Positions 13,430-14,650 of a DNA stretch of 14,650 nt are shown one piece after another. The stretch covers positions 1 through 14,650 of the forward strand of contig DDSR01000320.1 in NCBI GenBank assembly GCA_002343455.1. The letters are read 5' to 3'. The DNA comes from Deltaproteobacteria bacterium UBA2385. Lineage in GTDB: Bacteria > Myxococcota_A > UBA796 > UBA2385. The position numbers were made by a program, and so were the translations under genes. Within the stretch, counting starts at the first letter, position 1; each line of letters starts with the position of its first letter. The notes below the pieces were generated by a model, which was given only the letters and a program-made list of their open reading frames with translations, was not told the DNA's origin and searched no databases.

Positions 13430-14650
13430 GGGTCTCTCCGGTGGCCGCCAGGGTGTAGCACCGACCCTGCAAACCCGACGTCAAGGTCTTGGATCGCTCC
13501 AAGGCCTGCCCCGCCTGCTGGGCCCCCTCCTGGCCGCTGGGGTGGTCCTCCTCGGCCTGAACGTGCCCCTGGTCGAGGACGGGCTGTTCTGGTGGGTCCC
13601 GCAGGGGGCCTGGGTCGCCGAGCACGGCGCCGCGCTCAGCCCGGCCGGGGACCTGCCCAGCACCCTCGCCGCCGCCTTGCAGGGCCACGACCCGATCCCG
13701 CAGTGGTCGGCGGGCCTGCCGGACTACGACCACCCGCCCCTCTGGTTCTGGTGGCTGGGCCTGTTCCTGTCCGTCTCGCCGACGGTCCAGGCGGTCCACC
13801 TCGCGCTGCTGCTGCCGGCGGTCATCGCCGCCCGCGGCTGGGTGGCCGTCGCCGAGCGCCTGGGCTCGCCCTGGGCTGGCCTCGCCCCGCTCTGCCTGCC
13901 GCCGGTGCTGGCGCAGCTCTGGCGGCCCGAGCTGGACCTGCCGCTGCTGGCCGTCGTGCCCTGGGCCCTGGTCGCCCTGAACGACCGCCGCTGGGGGGCC
14001 GCCCTGGCGCTGGGTCTGCTGGCCCCCTGGTGCAAGGAGCCCGGGGTCCTGCTGGCCGCGCCGGCCTGCCTCGCGGCGCTCTCCTCGCCCGGACCCCGCC
14101 TCGCCCGCCTCGGCGCCGGCCTGGCCCCGCTGGCCGGGCTGGGCCTGTGGCGGCTGGTCCACGGCCGCCTCGCCAGCCCCGAGCGCCTGCCCGCCGACCT
14201 GGGCTCCTGGCTCGTCGACCTGGGCGTCGTCGCCCGCCTCGCCCTGGTCGAGCAGGGCCGCTTCCTGCTGATCCTGGGCCTGCCCCTGCTCCTGCTGCAC
14301 CTGCGCCGGCAGCCGCAGCGCCTGCGCCCCGCCCTGCTGCTGGGCGCGTTCTCGCTGGTCTGGCTGGCCTTCTTCGCCGCCGTCGGCTTCTTCGCCACCC
14401 GCGACAGCGAGCAGTCGCTGACCCATGTGCGCTACTTCCTGCCCGGCCTCTGCGCGCTGGCCGTCCTGCTGGTCTCGCGCCTGCCTCCCCTGGCGCTGCC
14501 CGGCCTGCTCTTCCTGAGCGCCCGCTCGCCCTTCGGGCCCGAGGCCTCCTTCTACGGCCTCCAGGCCGGCCTGGCCGAGCGCGACGCCGCGCCCTGGATC
14601 CTGGAGCAGGTCCACCAGGGCCGCACGGTCTGGATCGGCAGCTACCAGGC
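13428..14650 (+). CDS. Polytopic membrane glycosyltransferase (PMT/ArnT-like, GT-C fold), 3' end outside window
   Basis: The frame is open from ATG 13428 to the window end (407 codons, no stop). Leu/Ala/Trp-rich hydrophobic segments repeat along its length, beginning about residue 30. After the first membrane helix comes the GT-C signature region: LVE50D51GLFWWVP, where the acidic pair is the expected catalytic/metal site, then D99-Y-D-HPPLWFWWLGLF at about 99-112, typical of PMT and ArnT relatives. Later marks are PWCKEPG near 200 and HVRYFLPGLCAL. Such enzymes transfer sugars from polyprenyl-phosphate donors to lipids or proteins on the periplasmic side. The acceptor is unknown. The first 25 codons have unusually many A/T third bases, so the true start may lie further in, although no other ATG, GTG or TTG precedes the first helix. 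Confidence 0.82.
   Translation, partial: MGLSGGRQGVAPTLQTRRQGLGSLQGLPRLLGPLLAAGVVLLGLNVPLVEDGLFWWVPQGAWVAEHGAALSPAGDLPSTLAAALQGHDPIPQWSAGLPDYDHPPLWFWWLGLFLSVSPTVQAVHLALLLPAVIAARGWVAVAERLGSPWAGLAPLCLPPVLAQLWRPELDLPLLAVVPWALVALNDRRWGAALALGLLAPWCKEPGVLLAAPACLAALSSPGPRLARLGAGLAPLAGLGLWRLVHGRLASPERLPADLGSWLVDLGVVARLALVEQGRFLLILGLPLLLLHLRRQPQRLRPALLLGAFSLVWLAFFAAVGFFATRDSEQSLTHVRYFLPGLCALAVLLVSRLPPLALPGLLFLSARSPFGPEASFYGLQAGLAERDAAPWILEQVHQGRTVWIGSYQ
13436..13439 (-). promoter_or_regulatory. Ribosome binding site of the 13429 gene
   Basis: On the minus strand GGAG (within CGGAGAG) precedes ATG 13429 by 6 bases. On the plus strand these bases would be codons 3-4 of the glycosyltransferase if it starts at 13428. 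Confidence 0.55.

Noticed and set aside
13452..13484. Minus-strand TTGACG (13484-13479) as a -35 box for the 13429 gene
   Set aside because: A good -35 match, but the only TAnAnn-like box (TACACC, 13457-13452) is 21 bases away, too far for a standard sigma-70 promoter.
12717..14615. Long minus-strand open frame opposite the glycosyltransferase
   Set aside because: The product is Gln/Gly/Ala-rich nonsense and it also overlaps the real minus-strand gene ending at 12254; the plus strand gives a clear polytopic membrane protein.
1..14650. Search by eye for CRISPR arrays, tRNA genes, insertion sequences, phage genes and toxin-antitoxin pairs
   Set aside because: No spaced repeats, no cloverleaf-like sequence, no transposase or integrase motifs and no small paired ORFs were found.

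Overview
The window is about 14.6 kb of very GC-rich DNA in which almost every codon ends in G or C. It is packed with short-signal lipoproteins (Cys preceded by LLA, LSA, VLA or APG), a CotH-type lipoprotein with a DGG-repeat linker, a lamin-tail domain protein and Ala/Arg/Leu-rich proteins. That combination suggests a Myxococcota-like (deltaproteobacterial) or similar predatory or environmental bacterium. This is inferred from style only; no rRNA, tRNA, insertion sequence, phage gene or CRISPR array is present. I count fifteen protein genes, the first and last cut by the window edges, and no gene-free stretch longer than about 150 bases.

Region 1 (1-5446) is the most coherent. On the plus strand a lamin-tail domain (LTD) protein overlaps the start of a secreted CotH-kinase-family lipoprotein. 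Converging on it from the minus strand is a tightly coupled four-gene operon, in the order of transcription: an exported beta-propeller-like protein (5446-4592), an HlyD-type periplasmic adaptor (4595-3594), a VTC-domain protein of the polyphosphate polymerase family (3597-2779) and a DUF4956 four-helix membrane protein (2782-2099). All three junctions are 4-base ATGA overlaps. VTC, DUF4956 and CotH genes recur together in bacterial genomes, and the role of the set is not established. Here the set also includes an adaptor without its own transporter and a propeller protein, making it the best candidate for an undescribed cell-envelope system.

Region 2 (5561-14650) holds nine genes that alternate strand without exception: a lipoprotein of unknown function, rluA (23S rRNA/tRNA pseudouridine synthase), a membrane-anchored endonuclease/exonuclease/phosphatase-fold enzyme, an S41 (C-terminal-processing-like) protease lipoprotein, fpr (ferredoxin/flavodoxin-NADP reductase), another unknown lipoprotein, a coiled-coil lipoprotein, a signal-peptide plus C-terminal-anchor protein with two related domains, and a polytopic PMT/ArnT-like glycosyltransferase cut by the window end. 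These look like independent transcription units rather than a pathway.

Compaction is extreme. Two convergent pairs overlap at their 3' ends (62 and 23 bases). Two divergent pairs have start codons that interlock in the palindromes ATGCAT (9951-9956) and CATG (13427-13430). The few real intergenic regions (5447-5560, 6834-6883, 11398-11542) carry the only candidate promoter and operator signals. Long open frames opposite the real genes are a by-product of the G/C third-position bias and are not annotated.
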